Below, one piece after another: positions 1 to 8,364 of a stretch of DNA of 64,000 bases. Under the pieces are notes generated by a model. The model worked only from the letters and a program-made list of their open reading frames with translations. It had not been told where the DNA came from and made no database searches. The stretch covers positions 2,976,001-3,040,000 of the forward strand of contig NZ_CP040915.1 of the NCBI RefSeq assembly GCF_006352065.1, read 5' to 3'. Numbering within the stretch: position 1 is the stretch's first letter; every line of letters starts with the position of its first letter. Source of the DNA: Georgenia yuyongxinii (GTDB lineage: Bacteria > Actinomycetota > Actinomycetes > Actinomycetales > Actinomycetaceae). Made by a program: the position numbers and the translations under genes.

Positions 1-1065
1 CAGCGGCGCGAGCAGATGACCCGCGAGGGCGGGATCGACTGGGGCTTCGGCGAGATCCTCTCCTTCGGGTCGCTGCTCATGGAGGGCACGCCGGTGCGTC
101 TGGCCGGCCAGGACTCCCGGCGAGGCACGTTCACCCAGCGTCACGCGGTGCTGCACGACTACCACACCGGCGCCGAGTGGACGCCGCTGGTGTACCTCAC
201 ACCGGACCAGGCGAAGTTCTGGATCTACGACTCCTCGCTGAGCGAGTACGCGGCCCTGGCCTTCGAGTACGGCTACTCGGTGGAGCGCCCGGACGCCCTG
301 GTGCTGTGGGAGGCGCAGTTCGGCGACTTCGTCAACGGCGCGCAGACCGTCATCGACGAGTTCATCTCCTCCTCCGAGCAGAAGTGGGGCCAGAACTCCT
401 CCCTCGTGCTGCTGCTGCCGCACGGCTACGAGGGTCAGGGCCCGGACCACTCCTCGGCGCGCATCGAGCGGTTCCTCCAGATGTGCGCGGAGCAGAACAT
501 GGTGGTGGCGCAGCCGTCCACGCCGGCGAACCACTTCCACCTGCTGCGCCGGCAGGCCTACGCCCGCCCGCGGAAGCCGCTCGTGCTGTTCTCCCCCAAG
601 CAGCTGCTGCGCCTGAAGGCGGCGGCGTCCTCGGTGGAGGACTTCACCACGGGCACCTTCCGCCCGGTCGTGGGCGAGGTGGAGTCGCGCGTGCGGGACG
701 CGGCCGACAAGGTCCAGCGGGTCCTGCTGTGCTCGGGCAGGGTCTACTACGACCTCGCCGCGCACCGCCTGAAGACCGAGGACCCGACGACAGCGATCGT
801 CCGGCTCGAGCAGCTCTACCCGCTCGAGCTCGACCAGATCGCCGCCGAGCTGGCCGCGTTCCCGAACGCCGAGGTCGTGTGGGTGCAGGACGAGCCGGAG
901 AACCAGGGCCCCTGGACCTTCGTGTCCGACCACCTGGGTGAGGCCCTCGGGGGCCGCTCGCTTCGTGTGGTGTCCCGGCCCGCCGCGGCATCGCCGTCGA
1001 CCGGCTCGCACAAGCGGCACGTGGAGGAGAACGCCGACCTGATGACGCGGGCGTTCGCCCGCTGA
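1..1065 (+). CDS. kgd: 2-oxoglutarate dehydrogenase E1 / 2-oxoglutarate decarboxylase, C-terminal part (partial)
   Basis: The reading frame is open from base 1, so about 354 residues of the C-terminal end are present and the start lies outside the window. It carries the transketolase-like pyrimidine-binding domain with the signature LPHGYEGQGPDHSSARIERF and the E1o C-terminal stretch VVWVQDEPENQGPW. In actinobacteria Kgd is a large thiamine-diphosphate enzyme that oxidatively decarboxylates 2-oxoglutarate in the TCA cycle, usually fused to an E2-like N-terminal domain that cannot be seen here. The stop at 1063-1065 is followed after 16 bases by the first 19-bp repeat array. The family call is secure; the N-terminal architecture is inferred. 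Confidence 0.95.
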   Translation, partial: QRREQMTREGGIDWGFGEILSFGSLLMEGTPVRLAGQDSRRGTFTQRHAVLHDYHTGAEWTPLVYLTPDQAKFWIYDSSLSEYAALAFEYGYSVERPDALVLWEAQFGDFVNGAQTVIDEFISSSEQKWGQNSSLVLLLPHGYEGQGPDHSSARIERFLQMCAEQNMVVAQPSTPANHFHLLRRQAYARPRKPLVLFSPKQLLRLKAAASSVEDFTTGTFRPVVGEVESRVRDAADKVQRVLLCSGRVYYDLAAHRLKTEDPTTAIVRLEQLYPLELDQIAAELAAFPNAEVVWVQDEPENQGPWTFVSDHLGEALGGRSLRVVSRPAAASPSTGSHKRHVEENADLMTRAFAR

Positions 1066-1081
1066 CCCCTTCAGTGGAGTG

Positions 1082-1151
1082 GTGAGATGTCATCTCCTCC
1101 GTGAGATGTCATCTTCTCCGTGAGATGTCATCTCCTCCGTGAGATGTCATC
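1082..1151. repeat. 19-bp tandem repeat array, locus 1 (3.6 units)
   Basis: Units start at 1082, 1101, 1120 and 1139 and read GTGAGATGTCATCTCCTCC with one C-to-T change in the second; the fourth is cut off after GTGAGATGTCAT. Each unit contains the odd-centred inverted repeat GAGATG-T-CATCTC. Related arrays occur near 46793, 60330 and 61116, and an inverted hairpin version at 16980. No gene overlaps it. Apparent reading frames through the array are repeat artefacts. Confidence 0.9.
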
Positions 1152-1349
1152 ACGAGGGCCGGACCCGGACCATCCCGGGGCCGGCCCTCGGCCGTTGCAC
1201 GCCACCGACGCCGCCCCTCTCGGCCAAGCACCCGCCCTTCCGCGACACCGCCCCCGGCACGGACGCAGCGTCAGACTTCCCGCGCGGCGCCCCGGCGACG
1301 GCCGGTCGAGCGGGCAGGATGGGAACCACACCACCATGAAGGAGGACGT

Positions 1350-1946
1350 GTGGGCGACTCCCCGCTGCGGATCTGCGTGATCGGTGACGAGCTCACCGCC
1401 GGCATGGGGGACGCCCGCGGCCTGGGCTGGGTCGGCCGCGTCATCGCCCGCACCCCGACGGAGGAGCCCGCCTTCGTCGCGCAGCTCGCCGTGCCGCACG
1501 AGAACACCACCGAGCTGTCCGCCCGCTGGGAGACCGAGACCCAGCGCCGGTTCACCCCGATGGCCGACAACCGGCTCGTGCTGGGGCTCGGCGCGACCGA
1601 CCTCGAGGAGGGGCTCTCGCTCGCCCGCTCACGCCTGAACCTGGCGAACATCCTCGACGGCGCCTCCTCCAACCGCATCGCCTGCTTCGTGGTGGGACCG
1701 CCCCCGCGCACCGACCTCGACGCCGACACCCTCGCGGCCCTGTCCGACGCGTTCGCCGACGTGTGCCACCGCCGCCACATCCCCTACGTCGAGACGTTCG
1801 CGCCGCTGCGTGCCCACGAGCAGTGGCACGCGGACGTCGCCGCGTCCGACGGCGTGCACCCCGGCCAGGCCGGCTACGGGCTGCTCGCGTGGCTCGTGCT
1901 GCACAACGGGTGGCACTCCTGGCTGGGCCTTCCCGAGGCCGGGTGA
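1350..1946 (+). CDS. SGNH/GDSL-hydrolase-fold protein with GDEL in place of GDSL
   Basis: A 198-residue protein starting at GTG 1350 behind a strong AAGGAGG (1339-1345). Block I reads ICVIGDELTAGMGD, so the position of the usual nucleophilic serine of GDSL esterases is glutamate. A later GLGATDLEEG fits the glycine/asparagine blocks loosely, and DGVHPGQAGY near the C-terminus keeps the Asp-His pair typical of the fold. No signal peptide is seen, so it is probably cytoplasmic. Either it is not a serine esterase or it uses different chemistry. It stands alone between the kgd repeat array and moaA. The fold call is good; the substrate is unknown. Confidence 0.75.
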   Translation: MGDSPLRICVIGDELTAGMGDARGLGWVGRVIARTPTEEPAFVAQLAVPHENTTELSARWETETQRRFTPMADNRLVLGLGATDLEEGLSLARSRLNLANILDGASSNRIACFVVGPPPRTDLDADTLAALSDAFADVCHRRHIPYVETFAPLRAHEQWHADVAASDGVHPGQAGYGLLAWLVLHNGWHSWLGLPEAG

Positions 1947-2045
1947 CCCTGCGGGGGCACTCGCACCCCAACCGCACGATGCGCCCACGTCGCACCGCAC
2001 ACCCGCGAACCGGCGGCCAGGCGGAAGGTCCTAGACGCCCTTGGC

Positions 2046-2051
2046 TACAGT
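2046..2051 (+). promoter_or_regulatory. -10-like hexamer of moaA, probable leaderless start
   Basis: TACAGT lies 6 nt before the GTG start at 2058 and no Shine-Dalgarno sequence is visible. This is the same spacing pattern seen at several other genes in the window. Inferred, not demonstrated. Confidence 0.45.
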
Positions 2052-2057
2052 GGCAGG

Positions 2058-3188
2058 GTGCCCGTCGATCTCGGACTCCCCCTCCCGCGCGCCGCGACCG
2101 CTGCGCCGCCGGCGCCCGTCGTGGGCGCCGAGACGCGGCCGGCGGTGAGCACCGCCGCCCGCCCGGACACCTCCGCGCTCGTGGACCGGTTCGGCCGCGT
2201 CGCCCACGACCTCCGCGTCTCCCTCACCGATCGCTGCAACCTGCGCTGCGAGTACTGCATGCCGCCGGAGGGCTTCGACTGGATGCCAACGGCGCAGGTG
2301 CTCGCCGACGACGAGGTCATCCGCCTCATCACCATCGCCGTCGAGCACCTCGGCGTCCGCGAGGTGCGTTTCACGGGCGGGGAGCCGTTGCTCCGCAAGG
2401 GCCTCGAGCGGATCGTCGCCGCCACGTCAGCGCTGCGCACCGCCGACGGTGAGGTGCCGGAGTCGTCGCTCACCACCAACGGCCTGGGCCTGGCGCACCG
2501 CGCCGGCGCCCTGGCCGAGGCCGGCCTGGCGCGGGTGAACATCTCCCTCGACAGCCTCGACCGGGAGACCTACGCCACCCTCGCCCGCCGCGACCGCCTT
2601 CCCGACGTGCTCGCCGGTATCAACGCGGCCGACGCCGCCGGGCTCAAACCTGTGAAGATCAACTCCGTGCTCATGCGTGGGCTCAACGAGGCGCACGCGC
2701 CGGACCTGCTCGCCTTCGCGCTCCGGCGCGGCTTCGAGCTGCGGTTCATCGAGCAGATGCCACTCGGCCCGCCGGAGATGTGGAAGCGCGGGGACATGCT
2801 CACCGCCGAGGAGATCCTGCAGATTCTCGGCACCCGCTTCGACCTCACTCCCCAGGACCCCGCCGAGCGCGGCGCCGCACCGGCGGAGCTGTTCACCGTC
2901 GCCCCCACCGACGACGTCCCCGGCGGCACCGTGGGCGTCATCGCGTCGGTCACCCAGCCGTTCTGCGGTGCCTGCGACCGCACACGGCTGACGGCGGACG
3001 GCCAGGTCCGCACCTGTCTCTTCTCCCGGACCGAGACGGACCTGCGTGCGATGCTGCGCGGCGACGCCGACGACCAGTCGATCGCCGAGGTGTGGCGCAT
3101 CGCCATGTGGGGCAAGCTCGCCGGCCACGGCATCGACGATCCCGGATTCCTGCAGCCCCAACGCCCCATGAGTGCCATCGGAGGATGA
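2058..3188 (+). CDS. moaA: GTP 3',8-cyclase (molybdenum cofactor biosynthesis protein A)
   Basis: A 376-residue radical-SAM enzyme that rearranges GTP in the first step of molybdopterin synthesis, together with MoaC, which is not in this window. The N-terminal radical-SAM cluster motif is CNLRCEYCMP, followed by the SAM-binding FTGGEPLLRKG; the second C-terminal cluster is given by CGACDRTRLTADGQVRTCLF, and the conserved GG ends the protein. The first 40 or so residues are a low-complexity extension. It is followed after one base by moaD. Family and role are clear. Confidence 0.96.
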   Translation: MPVDLGLPLPRAATAAPPAPVVGAETRPAVSTAARPDTSALVDRFGRVAHDLRVSLTDRCNLRCEYCMPPEGFDWMPTAQVLADDEVIRLITIAVEHLGVREVRFTGGEPLLRKGLERIVAATSALRTADGEVPESSLTTNGLGLAHRAGALAEAGLARVNISLDSLDRETYATLARRDRLPDVLAGINAADAAGLKPVKINSVLMRGLNEAHAPDLLAFALRRGFELRFIEQMPLGPPEMWKRGDMLTAEEILQILGTRFDLTPQDPAERGAAPAELFTVAPTDDVPGGTVGVIASVTQPFCGACDRTRLTADGQVRTCLFSRTETDLRAMLRGDADDQSIAEVWRIAMWGKLAGHGIDDPGFLQPQRPMSAIGG

Positions 3189-3189
3189 C

Positions 3190-3486
3190 ATGAGCCTGAC
3201 CACCCACGACGCGACGGCGACCATGACCGTCCAGCTGCGCTACTTCGCCGCCGCCGCCGAAGCCGCCGGCGCCCCCTCGGAAGAGGTGACGCTGCCCGTT
3301 GGCGCTACCGCGAAGGACCTCCTCCAGGCGATCGGCGCCGAGCGCCCGGAGCTGCGCCGGGTGCTCGACATCTCGAGTCTGCTGGTCGACGGCGTCGTCC
3401 GCGAGGACCGCTCGCTCCCCCTTCAGACCGCCGGGACGCCGACCGCCCTTCGCGTAGACGTGCTTCCGCCCTTCGCGGGCGGCTGA
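3190..3486 (+). CDS. moaD: MoaD/ThiS-family sulfur carrier, molybdopterin synthase small subunit
   Basis: A 98-residue ubiquitin-like protein ending in the required Gly-Gly (PPFAGG), whose C-terminal thiocarboxylate donates sulfur to cyclic pyranopterin in the MoaD-MoaE complex. The ATG at 3190 is chosen because GGAGGA directly precedes it and it falls just after the moaA stop; an ATG at 3172 would overlap moaA. The partner moaE lies about 4 kb away on the other strand, so synthase subunits are split around the reductase operon. A perfect terminator follows 22 bases after the stop. Confidence 0.92.
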   Translation: MSLTTHDATATMTVQLRYFAAAAEAAGAPSEEVTLPVGATAKDLLQAIGAERPELRRVLDISSLLVDGVVREDRSLPLQTAGTPTALRVDVLPPFAGG

Positions 3487-3508
3487 GCCGACAAAGCAAA
3501 CCAACCGA

Positions 3509-3551
3509 ACGTAGGGCCCGCCGTTTCGACGGCGGGCCCTACGTCCTTTTT
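3509..3551 (+). terminator. Rho-independent terminator of moaA-moaD
   Basis: A perfect 16-bp stem (3509-3524 with 3529-3544) closes on a TTCG tetraloop and is followed by CCTTTTT. It isolates the moa genes from the reductase operon. Confidence 0.93.
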
Positions 3552-3737
3552 CGGACATGTCGGCGCAATTGACAGGCATTTGATTCGGGCTGTTCCAAGA
3601 GAAACAATTCCACAAGACTACGTGTTCTAAATACCCGGGACCAATCTCCCAGCAATTCGACCGATATCACGGGACAAGATGTCACAAGTCCGCCGCTGCG
3701 GTGCATTGTCGAGTCGAACCCCGAGAGGCCCCACCCC
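3552..3737 (+). promoter_or_regulatory. AT-richer upstream region of the reductase operon
   Basis: About 185 bases that are visibly poorer in G and C than the rest of the window, as expected of a regulated promoter. A TTGACA hexamer is at 3569-3574 and a TTCTAAAT stretch at about 3623, but they are not spaced as a standard -35/-10 pair. A single AGATGTCA, the core of the dispersed repeat, occurs near 3680. No FNR/CRP-type dyad could be recognised. GAGAGG near 3722 may serve as ribosome site for the next gene. Confidence 0.4.
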
Positions 3738-6185
3738 ATGTCCCAGACCGTCCAAGAGACAACCAGCGCGGTGCCACGCCGCAGGTTCCTGAAGTGGTCC
3801 GCCGCCGCCGGCGGCACGACCGCCCTGGTCGGGGCGGGAGCCTACTTCGGCGTACTGCCCGGCATCGGCGCTGCAAACGCGGCGACGGCAACCTCCGGCC
3901 TGGACGTCGACAAGACCGTGTGGTCCTCCTGCAACGTCAACTGCGGGTCCCGCTGCCCGCTGCGCATGCAGGTCAAGGACGGCCAGATCGTCCGAGTGCT
4001 ACCGGACAACACCGGCGACGATGAGATCGGCACCCAGCAGATCCGGGCCTGTGTGCGCGGTCGGTCGGTCCGGCACCGGATCTACAACCCGGACCGCCTC
4101 AAGACGCCGATGCGCCGCAAGCCGGGCACCAAGCGCGGCGGCGGCGAGTGGGAGGAGATCACCTGGGAGGAAGCGTTCGACACGGTGGCCGGGGAGCTCA
4201 AGCGCATCCTCGACGAGTACGGGAACGAGGCCGTCTACATCAATTACGGCACGGGCACCCTCGGGGGCACCATCGCCTGCAGCTGGCCGCCGAACCAGAG
4301 CCCGGTCGCCCGCCTGATGAACTGCCTCGGCGGTTACCTGAACCACTACAACACTTACTCCTCCGCTCAGATCACCTCGGCAACCCCCTACACCTACGGC
4401 ACTAACGCCTCGACGAACAGCAATGACGACTGGGCTAACGCCCGCCTCGTCGTGATGTTCGGGTACAACCCGCTCGAGGTCCGGATGTCCGGTGGTGGTG
4501 AGACCTTCGTCGCTCAGAAGGTCAAGAAGGACTCCAACGTCCGCATGATCGTCATCGATCCCCGTTACACCGACACGGCACTGGACCTCGCCGATGAGTG
4601 GATCCCGATCCGCCCCGGTACGGACGCTGCACTGGTGGCTGGCATCGCGCACGTGATGATCAGCGAGGGCCTGCAGGACCAGGCTTTCCTCGACTCCTAC
4701 TGCGTCGGCTTCGACGACGAGCATCTGCCCGAGGGCATCCCGGCGGGCAGCTCGTACAAGTCCTACATCATGGGCGCCGGCCCCGATGGCGTCGAGAAGA
4801 CCCCCGAATGGGCAGCCACAATCACAGGGATCCCCGCCCAGACGATCGTTCGGCTCGCCCGCGAGATCGGCGCCGGTCCGGTCGCGATCAACCAGGGCCT
4901 CGGTCCGCAACGCCACGCGAGTGGCGAGAACACAGTGCGCGCTGCACATGTCCTGGCCTGCATGACGGGTTCGGTGGGGATCTCCGGCGGCGGCACGGGC
5001 GGCCATTCCGGCAGCTACTCCCTGCCGATGGCCAACCCCTGGGTCAAGCAGAACCCGGTCGAGACCGCGATCTCCGTCTTTATGTGGACGGACGCCATCG
5101 ATCACGGTCCCGACATGACGGCGACGAAGGACGGCATCCGGGGCAAGGACAAGCTCGACGTCCCACTGAAGTTCATGTGGAACTACGGCGGCAACGCCCT
5201 GATCAACCAGCACTCCGACCACAACCGGACGGCTGCTCTCCTCCAGGATGAGTCGAAATGCGAACTCATCGTCGTCATCGACAACGTCATGACCTCATCG
5301 GCGCGGTTCGCCGACATCCTCCTGCCGGACGTCACCTCGGCGGAGCAGCTTGACATCATCAAGCAGGGTCAGTCAGGGACGCTCGGCTACACCATCGTCG
5401 CCGACCAGGTCATCGACCCTCTCTACGACTGCAAGACCACCTTCGAGATGATGTCCGAGATCGCAGAGCGACTCGGCGTCCTCGACGCCTTCACGGAGGG
5501 GCGGACGCAGGAGGGATGGGTCCGCCACGTCGTGGACGAGTCCCGGAAGGAAATTCCGGAGCTCCCGTCGTTCGACGAGCTGCGCGAGTCGGGAATCTGG
5601 AAGACCACGGGTACCACCAAGATCGCTCTGAAGGACTTCCGGGAGGACCCGGAGACGAACCCCCTCGAGACGCCGTCGGGAAAGATCGAGATCTTCTCCG
5701 AGAAATTGTGGGACCTGGCCAACGAGTGGGAGCTCACCGACGGCGACAAGATCACCGCCGTGCCGGAGTACGTGCCCACGTGGGAGGGCGCCGAGGAGGC
5801 GAAGACCAACCGCAAGTACCCCCTGCAGATGATCGGTCACCACTACAAGCAGCGCACCCACTCCTCCTACGGGAACGTCGACTGGATGCTCGAGGCACAC
5901 CCGCAGGTGGTGTGGGTCAACCCGATCGACGCAGGAGACCGTGGCATCGGCAATGACGATCTCGTCGAGGTCTTCAACGACCGTGGTCGCGTCCGGATCC
6001 CCGCGCGGGTGACCCCGCGCATTGCCCCTGGCGTCATCTCGATCCCGCAGGGCTCGTGGTACACGCCGGACAAGGACGGGGTCGACACCGGCGGGTCGGT
6101 CAACACGCTGACCACCTGGCGCCCCTCCGCACTGGCGAAGGGCAACCCGCAGCACACGAACCTCGTCAACGTCGAGAAGGCCTGA
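3738..6185 (+). CDS. dmsA: DMSO-reductase-family molybdopterin oxidoreductase, catalytic subunit (DmsA-like)
   Basis: An 815-residue bis-MGD enzyme. A twin-arginine signal RRRFLKW (residues 14-20) plus hydrophobic stretch ending near ANAA sends the folded protein across the membrane. Cysteines 65, 69, 73 and 105 (CNVNCGSRC ... ACVRGR) bind a 4Fe-4S cluster, and the NTYSSAQ segment near residue 207 matches the region supplying the serine Mo ligand in DmsA. The close match to E. coli DmsA over the cluster region favours reduction of DMSO or related S-/N-oxides, but substrate cannot be fixed by sequence. It heads the dmsABC operon; a TorD chaperone is encoded 3 kb downstream. Confidence 0.93.
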   Translation: MSQTVQETTSAVPRRRFLKWSAAAGGTTALVGAGAYFGVLPGIGAANAATATSGLDVDKTVWSSCNVNCGSRCPLRMQVKDGQIVRVLPDNTGDDEIGTQQIRACVRGRSVRHRIYNPDRLKTPMRRKPGTKRGGGEWEEITWEEAFDTVAGELKRILDEYGNEAVYINYGTGTLGGTIACSWPPNQSPVARLMNCLGGYLNHYNTYSSAQITSATPYTYGTNASTNSNDDWANARLVVMFGYNPLEVRMSGGGETFVAQKVKKDSNVRMIVIDPRYTDTALDLADEWIPIRPGTDAALVAGIAHVMISEGLQDQAFLDSYCVGFDDEHLPEGIPAGSSYKSYIMGAGPDGVEKTPEWAATITGIPAQTIVRLAREIGAGPVAINQGLGPQRHASGENTVRAAHVLACMTGSVGISGGGTGGHSGSYSLPMANPWVKQNPVETAISVFMWTDAIDHGPDMTATKDGIRGKDKLDVPLKFMWNYGGNALINQHSDHNRTAALLQDESKCELIVVIDNVMTSSARFADILLPDVTSAEQLDIIKQGQSGTLGYTIVADQVIDPLYDCKTTFEMMSEIAERLGVLDAFTEGRTQEGWVRHVVDESRKEIPELPSFDELRESGIWKTTGTTKIALKDFREDPETNPLETPSGKIEIFSEKLWDLANEWELTDGDKITAVPEYVPTWEGAEEAKTNRKYPLQMIGHHYKQRTHSSYGNVDWMLEAHPQVVWVNPIDAGDRGIGNDDLVEVFNDRGRVRIPARVTPRIAPGVISIPQGSWYTPDKDGVDTGGSVNTLTTWRPSALAKGNPQHTNLVNVEKA

Positions 6186-6203
6186 GGGTAGGAGAACACG
6201 ATC

Positions 6204-6821
6204 ATGGCTCAACAACTTGGATTCTCCTTCGACCAGACCCTGTGCAACGGCTGCAAGGCCTGCTCGGTCGCGTGCAAGGACAAGCACGACCTACCCGTGG
6301 GGGTGACCTGGCGCCGCGTCGCGGAGTACTCCGGCGGCACCTGGCAACAAGACGGCGACACCTTCGTCCCCAACGTCTTCGCCTACTACACCTCCATCGC
6401 CTGCAACCACTGCGAGAACCCCGTCTGCGTGCAGGTCTGTCCCACCACCGCGATGACCCAGGGCGAAGACGGCATCGTCACCGTCGACCAGGACAAGTGC
6501 GTCGGCTGCCGCTACTGCGAGTGGGCCTGCCCCTACTCCGCCCCCCAGTTCAACCCCGACACCGGACACATGACCAAGTGCGACATGTGCGCCGACTACC
6601 GCGCCGAGGGCGAAGACCCCGCCTGCGTCGCCGCCTGCCCCTCCCGCGCCCTGGGCTGGGGACCCATCGACGACCTGCGCGCCGAACACGGCACCCTCGC
6701 CGGCGTCGAACCCCTGCCCGACCCCACGATCACCCGGCCCCGCCTGGTCATCACCCCCCACCGCGACGCCCAACCCACCGGCACCGGCACCGGCGCCCTG
6801 GCCAACCCCGAGGAGCTCTAA
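6204..6821 (+). CDS. dmsB: DMSO-reductase-family 4Fe-4S electron-transfer subunit (DmsB-like)
   Basis: A 205-residue ferredoxin-like subunit with four cysteine groups: CNGCKACSVAC, CNHCENPVCVQVCP, CVGCRYCEWACP and CDMCADYRAEGEDPACVAACP spread over residues 14-150, enough for four cubane clusters. It carries electrons from the membrane anchor to the molybdenum subunit and, lacking its own signal, is exported with DmsA. GGTAGGAG lies just ahead of the ATG. It sits 18 bases after dmsA and 3 bases before dmsC. Family assignment is firm. Confidence 0.94.
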   Translation: MAQQLGFSFDQTLCNGCKACSVACKDKHDLPVGVTWRRVAEYSGGTWQQDGDTFVPNVFAYYTSIACNHCENPVCVQVCPTTAMTQGEDGIVTVDQDKCVGCRYCEWACPYSAPQFNPDTGHMTKCDMCADYRAEGEDPACVAACPSRALGWGPIDDLRAEHGTLAGVEPLPDPTITRPRLVITPHRDAQPTGTGTGALANPEEL

Positions 6822-6824
6822 GCC

Positions 6825-7757
6825 GTGAACACCCACGAGCTACCGATGATGATCTTCACCATCGCCGCCCAGATGTGCGTCGGCGCCTTCGTCGTCCTCG
6901 GCGTCATCCAGGTCGTCGCCGCCCGCCGCTACGGCAAGGACGCCATCGACAAGATCACCGACCCCACCCTCTACGCCATCGGCCCCGTCATGGTCCTCGG
7001 GCTCATCGCCTCGATGTTCCACATGAACGACGTGACCAACACCCTCAACGTCATCCGCCACGTCGACTCCTCCTGGCTGAGTCGCGAGATCGTCTTCGGC
7101 ACCGGCTTCGCCGCCCTCGGCTTCGCCTTCGCCGCCGCCCAGTGGTTCAAGTGGGGCACCACCCGCCTACGCCAGGCCCTGGCCCTGGTCACCGCCGCCG
7201 TCGGCCTGGGCCTGGTCTGGTCCATGTCGATGATCTACTACACCCTCACCACCGTCCCGGCCTGGAACACCTGGGCCACCCCCGCCCAGTTCTTCACCAC
7301 CACCTTCCTCCTCGGCGCCCTCGCCGTCGGCACCGCCTTGATGAGCACGCTCATGTGGCGCCGCCGCCAGGCCGCCAAGACCGGCACCGAATACACCACC
7401 GACGAACACGCCCGCACCATGCTCGCCACCACCCTGCGCAGCCTTGGCATCACCGCCATCGCCCTCCTCGGCGTCGAGTTCCTCATCGTGCCTCTCCACA
7501 TCGCCAACCTCTCCGCGACCGGCGGCGCCGCCGCCCAGTCCGCCACGGTCTTCACCGGCGCCTGGTTCATCGCCCGCCTCGTCCTGGTCTTCGCCGGCGC
7601 CGGCCTGCTCACCGTCTTCCTCATCCGCTACGCCACCACCCGCGCCAACCCCCGCACCCTCGCCATCCTCACCACCACCGCGTTCGTCCTCGTCCTCGCC
7701 GGCGAATTCATCGCCCGCTCCCAGTTCTACGAATCCATGACCCGCATCGGCATGTAG
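6825..7757 (+). CDS. dmsC: DMSO-reductase-family membrane anchor (DmsC-like)
   Basis: A 310-residue integral membrane protein with about eight hydrophobic segments, starting at GTG 6825 three bases after dmsB. DmsC-type anchors oxidise menaquinol and pass electrons to DmsB. The short soluble loop RRRQAAKTGTEYTTDEHAR lies mid-protein. Codons here are unusually uniform in C-ending choice even compared with neighbours. It closes the operon, and a large hairpin follows 27 bases later. The assignment rests on context plus topology. Confidence 0.88.
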   Translation: MNTHELPMMIFTIAAQMCVGAFVVLGVIQVVAARRYGKDAIDKITDPTLYAIGPVMVLGLIASMFHMNDVTNTLNVIRHVDSSWLSREIVFGTGFAALGFAFAAAQWFKWGTTRLRQALALVTAAVGLGLVWSMSMIYYTLTTVPAWNTWATPAQFFTTTFLLGALAVGTALMSTLMWRRRQAAKTGTEYTTDEHARTMLATTLRSLGITAIALLGVEFLIVPLHIANLSATGGAAAQSATVFTGAWFIARLVLVFAGAGLLTVFLIRYATTRANPRTLAILTTTAFVLVLAGEFIARSQFYESMTRIGM

Positions 7758-7784
7758 AACCGAGTACGCCGTCCAGACCGGCGA

Positions 7785-7828
7785 ACGACGGCGGCCCCGG
7801 CAGGATCACCTGCCGGGGCCGCCGTCGT
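7785..7828. terminator. 20-bp perfect hairpin between convergent dmsC and moaE
   Basis: Arms 7785-7804 and 7809-7828 pair perfectly around ATCA. No T-run follows on either strand, which is usual for actinobacterial bidirectional terminators. It separates two convergent genes. Confidence 0.8.
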
Positions 7829-7887
7829 GCGATTGCTGTGGGTGCTGTGCGGGCAACGCCGTTCGAAAGGCCTTCGCACTCTGAGGC

Positions 7888-8364
7888 TCAGGCGCTGCCG
7901 GTCCACTCGTGCGAGCCGTCGGGGAACACCTGACGCTTCCACACGGGCAGGCGGCGCTTGATCTCCTCGACCAGCTCCGCCGTCGCGGCGAACGCCTCGG
8001 CCCGGTGCGCGCCGGAGACGGCGGCCGCCAGCGCGACGTCTCCCACCCGCAGGATGCCCACCCGGTGCACGACGGCGACCGCGTCGATCGGGAACCGTGC
8101 GGCGACGTCGGCGGCCACCTCGGCCACCAGCTCGCCGGCGGAGGGGTGGCCGACGTACTCGATCTCGGTGACGGCGCGGCCGCCGTCGTGGTTGCGCACC
8201 ACCCCGCCGAAGGTGACGACGGCGCCCGCGGCGGCGTCGGCCACGGCGGCGGCGCACTCGGCGACGTCGACGACGCCGTCCCGCACCTCGGCGAGCACCA
8301 CCTTGCGGGCGGGCGGAGCCAGGCGGGAGGTGTCAGGGGTCGCGGGCACGGCGGGCTCGCTCAT
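7888..8364 (-). CDS. moaE: Molybdopterin synthase catalytic (large) subunit
   Basis: A 158-residue MoaE. The family core GAVVTFGGVVRNHDGG, the segment YVGHPSAGE, and the catalytic-lysine motif RLPVWKRQVFPDG near the C-terminus are all present. MoaE dimers bind two MoaD and insert the dithiolene sulfurs. About 20 N-terminal residues precede the fold and are poorly conserved in kind. The start at 8364 overlaps the stop of the DUF6457 gene by four bases (ATGA), so the three genes here are probably translated as one operon. Confidence 0.95.
   Translation of the reverse strand: MSEPAVPATPDTSRLAPPARKVVLAEVRDGVVDVAECAAAVADAAAGAVVTFGGVVRNHDGGRAVTEIEYVGHPSAGELVAEVAADVAARFPIDAVAVVHRVGILRVGDVALAAAVSGAHRAEAFAATAELVEEIKRRLPVWKRQVFPDGSHEWTGSA

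Noticed and set aside
1082-1151. CRISPR array
   Set aside because: Units are 19 bp with almost identical spacers of 10 bp, there are fewer than four, and no cas gene is present.
1120-1499. Small proteins encoded across the 19-bp repeats near kgd
   Set aside because: Frames begin inside repeat units, have no ribosome site and lack any family features.
3569-3597. Standard -35/-10 promoter starting at TTGACA upstream of dmsA
   Set aside because: No TATAAT-like hexamer lies 16-18 bases downstream; only the -35-like word is seen.
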